A DNA stretch of 26,016 nt from RGIG8368 sp045540275. GTDB lineage: Bacteria; Verrucomicrobiota; Kiritimatiellia; RFP12; UBA1067. The stretch spans positions 1 to 26,016 of the forward strand of contig JAZQGX010000139.1 of NCBI GenBank assembly GCA_045540275.1, written 5' to 3'. How positions within the stretch are numbered: the stretch's first letter is position 1; each line of letters begins with the position of its first letter. A program made the position numbers and the translations under genes. The notes beneath the pieces are model-generated. The model searched no databases and was not told the origin of the DNA. It worked only from the letters and a program-made list of their open reading frames with translations. Of this stretch, positions 12,990 through 21,137 are shown piece after piece.

Positions 12990-13708
12990 AAAACACTTCT
13001 CAAGAAATCATTTTCCGCATCCGAAAGCAACCGGAAGGCCTCCTTGCCGTCCCCGGCGGCTCGGAGCGCGTCAAGGAACCCAGGCTGGCGGCAAAGCACG
13101 CAAAGCCGCGACAGCGCATGCAGGTGCAGCATATCATCAATGCAACACAGAAGGAAAAACAGATTCGTCGGCTCTTCGTCCGGCGCGCCGAAATGGATGT
13201 CGCGGCAGGTGCGCCCCAATACAGCGAACGATTCCGACGCCCGGTAGGGATCGGTATACCGGGCATGGAGAAACGCCACCCCTCCGCTCATCGCAGTCGA
13301 GGCGATCTCCTCGCGTTCCGAGACATCCTGCAGGAACTGGGCGTCGTCGTAGAGCAGCCCCGTATCGAACGCCAGCCCGACCATATCCCTGATAACTCCG
13401 GGGCGGGTGCGCGATTCGACATTCATATCGATGCGTTCGGGGGCGAACAGCAGCGGCACCACTCCATCGCTGCTCACCGTCAGACTGCGCTCGCGAACCT
13501 CGTCGCGATAGCGTTGGCGAAGATGTTTTTCCGGCAATTCCAGCAGGTTGCGCTGCGCCCAATCGTCGATGGCGTTGTGCTCAAAATAGAAGTCGTCACC
13601 GCGCTTGCGCGAAGGAACTTCACCGCGTTGCGCCATGTGCAAAAGCTCCCGCATGTCGATATTGACATGCCGGGCAGCCTGTTCCAATGTCAAAACGCGG
13701 TTTGTCAT
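12986..13708 (-). CDS. Helix-turn-helix / PTS EIIA (PtsN-like) fusion regulator
   Basis: About 240 residues in two parts. Residues ~1-60 are an excisionase/MerR-like winged helix (LTLEQAARHVNIDMRELLHM, then EVPSRKRGDDFYF). Residues ~80-240 are a type-2 EIIA domain with the phosphorylatable histidine in SGGVAFLHAR (His148) and the family's CIDDMLHLHALSRL helix. Such fusions occur in PVC-group bacteria and probably sense PTS phosphorylation state; whether this one binds DNA is inference. No EIIB/EIIC sugar permease is nearby, which favours a regulatory role. The start is ATG 13708; a TTG at 13714 is also in frame, and neither has a strong Shine-Dalgarno. The glyQS stop is 11 bp upstream and cysK overlaps downstream. 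Confidence 0.85.
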   Translation of the reverse strand: MTNRVLTLEQAARHVNIDMRELLHMAQRGEVPSRKRGDDFYFEHNAIDDWAQRNLLELPEKHLRQRYRDEVRERSLTVSSDGVVPLLFAPERIDMNVESRTRPGVIRDMVGLAFDTGLLYDDAQFLQDVSEREEIASTAMSGGVAFLHARYTDPYRASESFAVLGRTCRDIHFGAPDEEPTNLFFLLCCIDDMLHLHALSRLCVLCRQPGFLDALRAAGDGKEAFRLLSDAENDFLRSVL

Positions 13709-13719
13709 ACTCAATCAAA

Positions 13720-15288
13720 TCAAAGCAGTTCGGATTCGATTTTGTCGCGGAACTGCTGAAGGGTCATGCGCTCCTGCTGCATGGAATCGCGTTCGCGAAC
13801 GGTAAAGGTGCCATCCTCCAGCGTCTGGAAGTCGACGGTCACGCACCAGGGCGTTCCAATTTCATCCTGACGGCGGTAACGGCGGCCGATCGCCCCGCTC
13901 TCGTCCCAGAACGTGGCAAAGCGCTTGCGCAGGTACTCGAACACCTCTCGCGCCTTGTTGTAGACATCGGGCTTGTTCTTCACCAGCGGGAACACTGCCA
14001 CCTTGACCGGCGCAACCACCGGGCTGAACCGCATGACGGTGCGTACATCCTTGTTGCCCTTCGCGTCGACCAGTTCCTCTTCGTCGTACGCGTTGCAAAG
14101 CAGAGCGAGCATCATGCGGTCGACACCCGACGAAGGTTCGATGACGTGGGGAATGTACTTGCCCTCAAACAGTCCGTCCACGAAGCTGTTGGCCTCCTCT
14201 TCGGAATGTCCATGCTCCTTCCATGACGCAACCGTCTTTTCGCGGAAGGCCGCCTTGGCCGCATCGTCAAGCGCGGCGGCGGCATTTTTAAGCTCCTCGT
14301 CAAAAACGTCCATGCTCTTTCCGGAGTGTTTGCGATGCTGCGCAAGATCGTGATCGGAACGAGCCGCGATGCCCTCGAGTTCCTGCATTCCGAACGGAAA
14401 GAGATACTCGATATCGGTGCAGGCGCGCGCATAGTGAGCAAGCTCGTCTTCCTTCTGGATGTATTCGGTAAAGTCAGAATCCGGCAGACCGACGCGGCGG
14501 ATCCACGCCTTGCGCTGTTCAACCCAGTATTGATGCCAAACTTCCCAGCCCCAGTCCTTTTCAGGGGTTTCGAGCGACGGGTTGTCCTTCATGGTGCGGA
14601 CATGGCCGCAGATCAACTCGACCGCTTCATCGGGGCGGATGAAATACTCCAGTTCCATCTGTTCGAATTCGCGCGAACGGAACGTGTAGTTGCGCGGGGT
14701 CACTTCATTGCGGAAGCTCTTGCCCATTTGCGCGATTCCGAACGGCACGCGCTGACGGCTGGTGGAAAGCACATTCAGGAAGTCGGCGAAGATCGCCTGC
14801 GCGGTTTCCGGACGCAGATAGGCGATGCTTGAGGGGTCGTCGACCGGACCGACCACGGTGCGGAACATCAGGTTGAACGGCTTGGGCTCAGTAAGCTCGC
14901 CGCCGCAATACGGGCACATCATCGTCCCTTCGGGATTGGACGGCTTCGGCGGTTTGGGCTGTTCCTTGAGAATGTCGTCAATCTGGTCGGCGCGCATGAG
15001 TTTCTTGCACGCCTTGCAGGTGCACATCGGATCGGAAAAAGTGTCAAGATGACCAGAAGCTTTCCAGATGGCGGGGTGCATGATGATGGTGGCGTCCAGT
15101 CCGACCACGTCTTCGCGGCGGCGGACCATCCAGTCCCACCATGCCTGTTTGATGTTGTTTTTAAGCTCGCAACCCAAAGGACCGTAATCCCAGAAACCGT
15201 TGTAGCATCCGTAGATTTCGGAACTGTGATAAACAAAGCCCCTCCGCTTGCAAAGCGAAGTTATGACATCCATACTTTTTCCGGCCAT
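13720..15288 (-). CDS. glyQS: Glycyl-tRNA synthetase, single-chain homodimeric type
   Basis: A 522-residue class II synthetase that charges tRNA-Gly with glycine. The early motif SSEIYGCYNGFWDYGPLG is typical of the alpha2 type. Two CxxC pairs (C91/C94 and C125/C128) probably hold zinc. LRPETAQ is at 158-164, motif 2 (FRNEVTPRNYTFRSREFEQ) starts at 192, and motif 3 (SSGVDRMMLALL) includes 388-391. An anticodon-binding domain fills ~430-520, with PWCVTVDFQTLEDGTFTVRERD. Residues ~325-375 hold a charged helical stretch with SWKEHGHSEEE. The ATG has a GAGG 9 bp upstream. It lies 27 bp after aspS, so the two synthetases are probably co-transcribed. Confidence 0.95.
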   Translation of the reverse strand: MAGKSMDVITSLCKRRGFVYHSSEIYGCYNGFWDYGPLGCELKNNIKQAWWDWMVRRREDVVGLDATIIMHPAIWKASGHLDTFSDPMCTCKACKKLMRADQIDDILKEQPKPPKPSNPEGTMMCPYCGGELTEPKPFNLMFRTVVGPVDDPSSIAYLRPETAQAIFADFLNVLSTSRQRVPFGIAQMGKSFRNEVTPRNYTFRSREFEQMELEYFIRPDEAVELICGHVRTMKDNPSLETPEKDWGWEVWHQYWVEQRKAWIRRVGLPDSDFTEYIQKEDELAHYARACTDIEYLFPFGMQELEGIAARSDHDLAQHRKHSGKSMDVFDEELKNAAAALDDAAKAAFREKTVASWKEHGHSEEEANSFVDGLFEGKYIPHVIEPSSGVDRMMLALLCNAYDEEELVDAKGNKDVRTVMRFSPVVAPVKVAVFPLVKNKPDVYNKAREVFEYLRKRFATFWDESGAIGRRYRRQDEIGTPWCVTVDFQTLEDGTFTVRERDSMQQERMTLQQFRDKIESELL

Positions 15289-15315
15289 GGTTCAAATCCT
15301 CATACTGAAGGCAAT

Positions 15316-17106
15316 TTAGATGTTTTTCGGAACATCGGTTCCGCGAATTTTGATATGAAGTTCGCGCAACTGCTGCTCGGTCACCTCGGACGGCGCATTC
15401 ATCATCAGATCCTGCGCCTTCTGGTTCATCGGGAAGGCAATTACCTCCCGGATGTTCTCGGAATCGGTCAGCAGCATCACCAGACGGTCGACGCCGGGGG
15501 CGATGCCGCCGTGGGGAGGCGCGCCGAACTTAAAGGCGTTGAGCAGACATGAGAACTTCTCCTCCACCGCTTCCTTCTTGTATCCGGCCATTTCAAACGC
15601 CTTGTACATGACGGCGGGCAGGTGGTTGCGGATTGCGCCGCTGGAAACCTCGATGCCGTTGCAGACGATATCGTACTGATACGCCAGAATATCGAGTGGC
15701 GGCGTGTTCTCCAACGCATCAAGACCGCCCTGCGGCATTGAGAACGGGTTGTGCGAAAATTTAATCGAACCGGTCTCCGGATCGCTTTCAAAGAACGGAA
15801 AATCAACGATCCAGCAGAATTTGTAGCAGTCCTTCTCGATGAGGTCGAGCGACTGGGCGATATCGGTGCGGACTTTGCCCGACAGCGCGTTGGCTTCGTC
15901 AACGGGGGCGGCGATGAAGAACAGCGCATCTCCCGGCTCCATGCCGGCGATGCTCTTCATCTCTTCGATCTGCTCAGGCGAGAGGAATTTGGCGATCGGC
16001 CCTTTCATCTCCCCTTCCTTCGTCCACATCACGTATCCAAGCCCCTTGGCACCTTCGGCCTTTGCGTTTTGCTCGCGCTTGTCAAACCAGCTGCGGGACT
16101 GAACGCCGGTAACACCCTTGACGGTCAAACCTTTGACCAATCCGCCGGATGCCACACAGGCCGCGAACGCCTTGAAATCGGCGCGAGCGAAGAACTCGGA
16201 CATATCAATCCACTTCAGCGGGTTGCGCAAGTCGGGCTTGTCGCTGCCGTAAGTCATCATCGCTTCGCGGTAAGGGATGCGGGGCCACAGGGTCTCGGTG
16301 ACCTTCTTGGTGGAGAACTTGGCGAAAAGTTCGGAGAGCACCTCTTCGACCACCTTGAAAATTTCATCCTGCGTGACATAGGACATTTCGATGTCAAGCT
16401 GGTAGAACTCGCCGGGGCTGCGGTCGGCGCGCGCATCTTCGTCGCGGAAACAGGGGGCGATCTGGAAGTAGCGGTCGAAGCCGGAGACCATCAGCAGCTG
16501 CTTGAAGAGCTGCGGTGCCTGCGGCAGCGCATAGAATTTGCCGCGATGGACACGGCTGGGCACGAGATAGTCGCGAGCGTCCTCGGGAGAGCTGCAGGTG
16601 AGAATGGGGGTCTGGTACTCGGTGAAGCCCAGGTTCCACATTTTCTCGCGCAGGAAACGGATTACCTGCGAGCGGAGCATGATGTTGTCATGCAGGCTCT
16701 TGCGACGCAAATCGAGGAAGCGGTACTTCAAGCGAAGATCCTCGGACTCGGTCGGCTCGTCCGGGATGTAGAGCGGGGTTTGCTCCGAGGGAGACTCGAT
16801 TACGCACTCGTTGACCTCGAGCTCGACTTCGCCGGTTGCGATTTCCGGATTGATGGTTTCCTTATCGCGAAGCTTGAGTTCTCCGGTTACGGTGAGCACA
16901 GTTTCCAGCTTGGCCTTGGAGAGTGCCTCGAAAAAGGGGCGCGTGGGATGGATGACGATCTGCGTGACACCATAGTGGTCGCGAAGATCGATGAAGAGAA
17001 TACCACCATGGTCGCGCAGACGGAACATCCAGCCGGAGAGGCGGACGGTTTTGCCAGCGTCGCTAGCGCGAAGTTCGTTACAAGTATGAGTACGATACGG
17101 ATGCAT
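15316..17106 (-). CDS. aspS: Aspartyl-tRNA synthetase, bacterial type
   Basis: A 596-residue class IIb synthetase with an N-terminal OB-fold (VRLSGWMFRLRDHGGILFID), motif 1 region near 140-165, motif 2 FRDEDARADRSPGEFYQLDIE from 220, the bacterial-specific GAD insertion (~300-415), and motif 3 HGGIAPGVDRLVMLL near the C-terminus. His33 in the anticodon-binding fold (RLRDHGG) corresponds to the His of non-discriminating AspRS enzymes such as that of Pseudomonas aeruginosa; E. coli has Leu there. This enzyme may therefore also charge tRNA-Asn, with GatCAB completing Asn-tRNA formation (inference). GAGGG lies 7 bp before the ATG. It is the first gene after the intergenic gap and is preceded by a promoter-like -10. 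Confidence 0.95.
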   Translation of the reverse strand: MHPYRTHTCNELRASDAGKTVRLSGWMFRLRDHGGILFIDLRDHYGVTQIVIHPTRPFFEALSKAKLETVLTVTGELKLRDKETINPEIATGEVELEVNECVIESPSEQTPLYIPDEPTESEDLRLKYRFLDLRRKSLHDNIMLRSQVIRFLREKMWNLGFTEYQTPILTCSSPEDARDYLVPSRVHRGKFYALPQAPQLFKQLLMVSGFDRYFQIAPCFRDEDARADRSPGEFYQLDIEMSYVTQDEIFKVVEEVLSELFAKFSTKKVTETLWPRIPYREAMMTYGSDKPDLRNPLKWIDMSEFFARADFKAFAACVASGGLVKGLTVKGVTGVQSRSWFDKREQNAKAEGAKGLGYVMWTKEGEMKGPIAKFLSPEQIEEMKSIAGMEPGDALFFIAAPVDEANALSGKVRTDIAQSLDLIEKDCYKFCWIVDFPFFESDPETGSIKFSHNPFSMPQGGLDALENTPPLDILAYQYDIVCNGIEVSSGAIRNHLPAVMYKAFEMAGYKKEAVEEKFSCLLNAFKFGAPPHGGIAPGVDRLVMLLTDSENIREVIAFPMNQKAQDLMMNAPSEVTEQQLRELHIKIRGTDVPKNI

Positions 17107-17134
17107 AATTTACCCTCTAAAAAAGTGATTCGCT

Positions 17135-17163
17135 ATTGTAGCATATTATTTTAACAACGAAAA
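17135..17163 (-). promoter_or_regulatory. Probable promoter of aspS and the genes downstream
   Basis: On the minus strand a good -10 element, TACAAT (17135-17140), lies 28 bp before the aspS start in an AT-rich stretch. The best -35 at 17 bp (TTTTCG, 17158-17163) is weak. The surrounding 210-bp gap (17107-17316) is the only sizeable one between 26016 and 8717. It also holds an imperfect palindrome (AAGATTCC ... GGAATTTT, about 17227-17271) downstream of the AbgT gene that might act as a weak terminator. Together these suggest an operon boundary here. Confidence 0.5.
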
Positions 17164-17316
17164 GCAAAACCAATCGGTGAAATTCGGCGATGTTACAGCA
17201 ATCCTGCTACAGAATTTATGAAATCAAAATTCCGTTCGCATCCGCGTTAAGCGCAAAGATGGAATCTTAATGCACAGCTGTACGCCTAAGCCCGCCTGTT
17301 TTCGATCTACAGCCCC

Positions 17317-18828
17317 TTAAAATCCGAACGGCAGGCCGAGTTTAAACCAGAGAATCAGCAGTACCGTGGCGACCGCCAGGAAAATACCGGCGTAGGGCGT
17401 CATCATGAGCGCGAGGTCGCCGATGGTGAACTGCGGTCTGTAACGACGGCAGAAAAGCAAGATCACGCCGGCATACGTCATCACCGGCGTGATGATGTTG
17501 GTGCACGGGTCCGCCGTTCTATACGCGGCGCAGACGACTTCAGGCGTGAGCGACGGATTGACATGGTACAGCATCGGAATGAAGATCGGCCCGAGCATCA
17601 GCCACTTCGCCGAAAGGCTCGCCACGAACAGATTGATGAACGACCCCATTAAGATGAACGCCACAAGGAGAAGAACCGGTGAAGATTCGAGCCTCAGGGC
17701 AAGAATGGATTTGACGCCTGCATATGTGATATACGCCCCTACTCCGGAATAGGTGAGCATCGCTAGGAAATTGAAGCAGAAAAAGGTGAGCACGAACATA
17801 TACCCGAGATCCTTCACCTGCTTCGTCATCGCCGCAACGACATCCTGCGCCGCACGGTATTTGCCGCGCTTGACGCCATAGAAGAGTCCCGCCATGAAAA
17901 ACGCGAACGAGACGAAAAGAATCACATTCTTGGCGAAGTGTCCCTTCAGCGGGCCGAGCGCCAGCGGCAAAATGACGCAAGCGGCCGTGACGAGACCGAA
18001 CGCCGCCCACTTGAGATCGCGCACCTCTTCACGCGAGACGGCAAACTTCTCCCCCGCCATTTCCTCCGGCACCTTCCACGACAGCTTCTCGAGCTTCGGC
18101 GCGATGAATCTGTTCGTAATCCAGCCTCCGAGGAACGTGAATACGAATACCAGTGAACAGGTGTAAAAATAGTCCATCGTCGCCTCGCTGAGCGGCGCCC
18201 CGAGCCGCGACACCCAAGGAACGCCCTGCGACAGAGCGAAGTCCTTCGTGGGAAGACCGATAAGCAAATCCGTGGTCGTCGCCGGAATAATATTCGCGCC
18301 AAAACCTGCGCTCACGCCCGCAAACGATGCCGCGACGCCAATGAGCGGATTGCGCCCCATGGCGCAGTAGAGAGCCGCCGCAAGAGGGATGAGAACGACA
18401 TACCCTGCATCGGTGGCGACATTCGAAAGAACGCCCGCGAACACGATGATGTACGGCAGCACCCGCTCGTTCACTTTACTTCCGGCCAGTTTAAGCAGCA
18501 CCGAAAAAAGCCCGCTTCCCTCGGCCGTACCGATGCCGAGCATCGCGACGACGAGAATGCCGATAAGCCCGTGCGCATAGGCAAGATAGTTACCGATGAT
18601 GGCGTTATCGAAAATCCACTGAATATTGGCCGTCTCCGACATATCACGCACGGAGCGTTCAATCTGCGTCGCCGCCCCGGTCGCCGGATCGACGCCCGGC
18701 AGGGAGAATGTCGTTCCTCCGATGAACATCGTCGCGATAAACAATCCCGCGAACATCAAAATAAACAACACCACCGGGTCCGGCACCTTCGCCGCAAACC
18801 GCTCAAGCCATGTCTTTTTCTCTTCCAT
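17317..18828 (-). CDS. AbgT-family transporter
   Basis: A 503-residue inner-membrane protein with about eleven hydrophobic segments. It has the AbgT-family core SNVATDAGYVVLIPLAAALY (135-154), GVSAGFGANIIPATTTDLLIG (171-191), SAKWLMLGPIFIPML and the late motif ADPCTNIITPVMTYAG. E. coli AbgT imports p-aminobenzoyl-glutamate; relatives MtrF and YdaH have been described as antimetabolite exporters. The substrate here is unknown. ATG 18828 (AAAAGAG upstream) is preferred over an in-frame GTG at 18861. It closes a run with two BPL_N lipoproteins and L-serine dehydratase. A dipeptide or amino-acid-conjugate substrate would fit that context (inference). Confidence 0.88.
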   Translation of the reverse strand: MEEKKTWLERFAAKVPDPVVLFILMFAGLFIATMFIGGTTFSLPGVDPATGAATQIERSVRDMSETANIQWIFDNAIIGNYLAYAHGLIGILVVAMLGIGTAEGSGLFSVLLKLAGSKVNERVLPYIIVFAGVLSNVATDAGYVVLIPLAAALYCAMGRNPLIGVAASFAGVSAGFGANIIPATTTDLLIGLPTKDFALSQGVPWVSRLGAPLSEATMDYFYTCSLVFVFTFLGGWITNRFIAPKLEKLSWKVPEEMAGEKFAVSREEVRDLKWAAFGLVTAACVILPLALGPLKGHFAKNVILFVSFAFFMAGLFYGVKRGKYRAAQDVVAAMTKQVKDLGYMFVLTFFCFNFLAMLTYSGVGAYITYAGVKSILALRLESSPVLLLVAFILMGSFINLFVASLSAKWLMLGPIFIPMLYHVNPSLTPEVVCAAYRTADPCTNIITPVMTYAGVILLFCRRYRPQFTIGDLALMMTPYAGIFLAVATVLLILWFKLGLPFGF

Positions 18829-18865
18829 ATACAACTCTTTTCGCGTCTTTTGGATTTTCACAAAC

Positions 18866-21109
18866 TCACTTCATGATAGCGTCCACGACACCATTATAAG
18901 ACTCAAGCACGACCGCACCCTTCACCATATTTGCGGTTTTGCGTTCGGCAGAAGTATCGGCAACAATAACCACCTTGCCGCCGCGCGAGATGAAACGCTC
19001 AAGTTTGGATACTTCTTTTTTCTTCACCTCTCCCGTCAGGACATAGACATCCGTATGCGCCATGCCTTCCAAGCCTTTGCCGGAGCAGACATGGATACGA
19101 CGGTCGAGCAGGAGCGTATCGAAAAGATACTGGACCGACGCTTTGTCGGACGAGCGGTATCTGACGGACACGGCCCCGCGAACCCTATTGAGCGTCGGCG
19201 CGGCGGAAGGCTCCACCCCCGTCAGGTACTTCATCCCGGCGCGGACGATATCGAACGTACTTTCCTCTTTCTCGGGATGCGGACATGAAACGAACAACTT
19301 GCCTTTACCGACGCGTCCTCCGAGAAAAGCGCCCTTATCAACCATCTCCTCCACGAACTCCGGTTGCTTGGTGTTGATGAGACGCCCTGCGTATTTCGCC
19401 AAAACCTTGACATCGGTATCCGCGACGCTCTCGCCGGGCACCGCCGCCGGATCGCCGAAATAAATGACGGTGCGCGTTTTATTCGTCGTATCAAGCGCCG
19501 CCATGCCTTCCTCGGTAAACTCGACTTTTATCGGCGCGTCGCCGCGGTAATGCGACGGGTCGTCCCCCTTGAACGGGATGAGTCCGAGACGCGGATATCC
19601 CTCGCGAGACTGCTGCATGGCCAGGAACGCGCCGGCGCAAACGCCGTAGTACTTCCCTCCTCCGCGAACGAAACGCTTCAACGCCTCAACGCCCTTTTCA
19701 CCCAACGCCTTATACTGTTTCGTGCAACCGCCGCCGGGCTGGATCACGAGATCAAGCCCGTCAAGAGCTCCCGTTGCATAATCTTCCGGCGCCAGCACTT
19801 TCAATTCATATTCGGGCGAGAGCGCGAGCTGACGCGCAATCGGGATATTGGAATTGTTTTCATTCTGGAAAATTCCGGCTCGGATGGGCTTTTGAACTTT
19901 CTTCAGCTTAAGAGGCTTGTACGCCTCCGGAGAAACGGGCTTGGCTGCGAAAGCGCGAAGCGCCGCCAGCGCCGCGTCCGCGTCCGCAACACACGTGACG
20001 CCGCTCTCGTATTCCTTCGCCGCTTCCGCCGCGCTTCCCCACGCGTAAATGCGTCCGCCGCGGGCGAGAAACTCCTTGGTGCATCCGGCGTTCGCCGCGT
20101 AAAGGCCCGTCTCGGGCTTCGCCGACTTCGTTCCGTCCGGCGCCAGCACGGCATCGACGCGGCGGAGATCGCCGGAAGCAACCTGCGCCTTGTTGAGCGG
20201 GATAACGTCAAACTCCTCTTCGGTCACGAGCTTCTGCACGAGTTTCGCCGTTGCGACACCGAACGAATCGTCGCACATAAAGCCGACGGCGAGCTGACCG
20301 CGCTTACGCTGCGGATAATCCCACTCCAGCTCACGCCCCGTCAGAAAACGGAACGCGCCCTTGAGGATGTAATGGTCGTCTTCATCGCTTTCCGGATGGA
20401 CGGCGGTGACGAAAAGACGCCCTTTGCCGTAGGTGCCCGCGATGGCCGCCGCCTGCCCCGCCATCGACGGACGCTCCTTGCCGCCCTTCGCGTTGATGTC
20501 GCTGTTGTACGTCGCGACGACTTCAACATCGGCGTCCTTCACGGGAAGCGACGGAAGCGGAACGGGACCTTCCGCATAACGGACGCTCTGAGTCCCCTGC
20601 CGGATTCCCGCAAGCTCGTTTGCGCGGCGGTTGAACATGATCGACATCTCGGCCTTACCGCCGCCGGGACCGAACCTGAACGGAATCATGCCCAACATGT
20701 CGGGGTGTCCCTTTGAAGACTCCATCAGCAGGCAGCATCCGGCACAGGTGCCGACATACCCTCCTCCGTTGCGGACAAACGCCTTGACCTTCTCGCGACC
20801 CTCGGGCCCGAGCGTCCTGGACTCTGTGACCGACGAGCCTCCCGGCATGACGAGAACATCCATCGAATTGAGCGCGCCCGCTCTCACGGCTTCGCCGTCG
20901 ACGGGCGTAGCGACGACATTCTTCGCGCGGGCGGTGATCGTGAGCCATCGAAACGCACCGATGTTCCGCGCACCGCTGCCTACAAACACCGCAACCTTAA
21001 GCGGCTTTTCGTCCGCTCCTTTAGACGGCGCCCCACACTCCGGCGACAAACATCCTGATGCGGCCACGAGAGCAGCCACGCAGGTGATTTTAACAATTCT
21101 AATAGACAT
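18866..21109 (-). CDS. BPL_N/glutamine-amidotransferase-like repeat lipoprotein (copy A)
   Basis: A 747-residue predicted lipoprotein (lipobox AASGC, Cys20) built of alternating class I amidotransferase-like units. Unit 1 (~37-265) has PGG (89-91), a nucleophile elbow GTCAGCC (Cys122) and His238-Pro-Glu240. Unit 2 (~271-400) repeats the first half only (LAPDG, no Cys). Unit 3 (~408-632) has PGGG, GVCAGAF (Cys491) and His611-Pro-Glu613. Unit 4 (~645-747) is again degenerate. Units 1 and 3 match the BPL_N family (PF09825) and keep apparent Cys-His-Glu triads, so two active sites are plausible. The reaction is unknown. The signal peptide indicates action outside the cytoplasm, unlike real amidotransferases. 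ATG 21109 with AAAGGA upstream is preferred over GTG 21136. Copy B lies one gene upstream. Confidence 0.82.
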   Translation of the reverse strand: MSIRIVKITCVAALVAASGCLSPECGAPSKGADEKPLKVAVFVGSGARNIGAFRWLTITARAKNVVATPVDGEAVRAGALNSMDVLVMPGGSSVTESRTLGPEGREKVKAFVRNGGGYVGTCAGCCLLMESSKGHPDMLGMIPFRFGPGGGKAEMSIMFNRRANELAGIRQGTQSVRYAEGPVPLPSLPVKDADVEVVATYNSDINAKGGKERPSMAGQAAAIAGTYGKGRLFVTAVHPESDEDDHYILKGAFRFLTGRELEWDYPQRKRGQLAVGFMCDDSFGVATAKLVQKLVTEEEFDVIPLNKAQVASGDLRRVDAVLAPDGTKSAKPETGLYAANAGCTKEFLARGGRIYAWGSAAEAAKEYESGVTCVADADAALAALRAFAAKPVSPEAYKPLKLKKVQKPIRAGIFQNENNSNIPIARQLALSPEYELKVLAPEDYATGALDGLDLVIQPGGGCTKQYKALGEKGVEALKRFVRGGGKYYGVCAGAFLAMQQSREGYPRLGLIPFKGDDPSHYRGDAPIKVEFTEEGMAALDTTNKTRTVIYFGDPAAVPGESVADTDVKVLAKYAGRLINTKQPEFVEEMVDKGAFLGGRVGKGKLFVSCPHPEKEESTFDIVRAGMKYLTGVEPSAAPTLNRVRGAVSVRYRSSDKASVQYLFDTLLLDRRIHVCSGKGLEGMAHTDVYVLTGEVKKKEVSKLERFISRGGKVVIVADTSAERKTANMVKGAVVLESYNGVVDAIMK

Positions 21110-21137
21110 CTTTTTCCTTTCATCAAATAGTTTCACT

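Noticed and set aside
15751..17154. Long plus-strand open frame (467 codons) opposite aspS
   Set aside because: It is antisense to a fully conserved aspS gene, has no recognisable domain or ribosome binding site, and is explained by the high GC content of the coding strand.
17227..17271. Rho-independent terminator after the AbgT gene
   Set aside because: The stem AAGATTCC/GGAATTTT is short, with a ~29-base loop and only a weak T-run, which is not enough to call a terminator.
19364..20716. Plus-strand open frame (450 codons) opposite BPL_N copy A; a similar one lies opposite copy B at 23634-24512
   Set aside because: The translations are Arg/His-rich shadow sequence. Their similarity to each other only mirrors the paralogy of the minus-strand genes.
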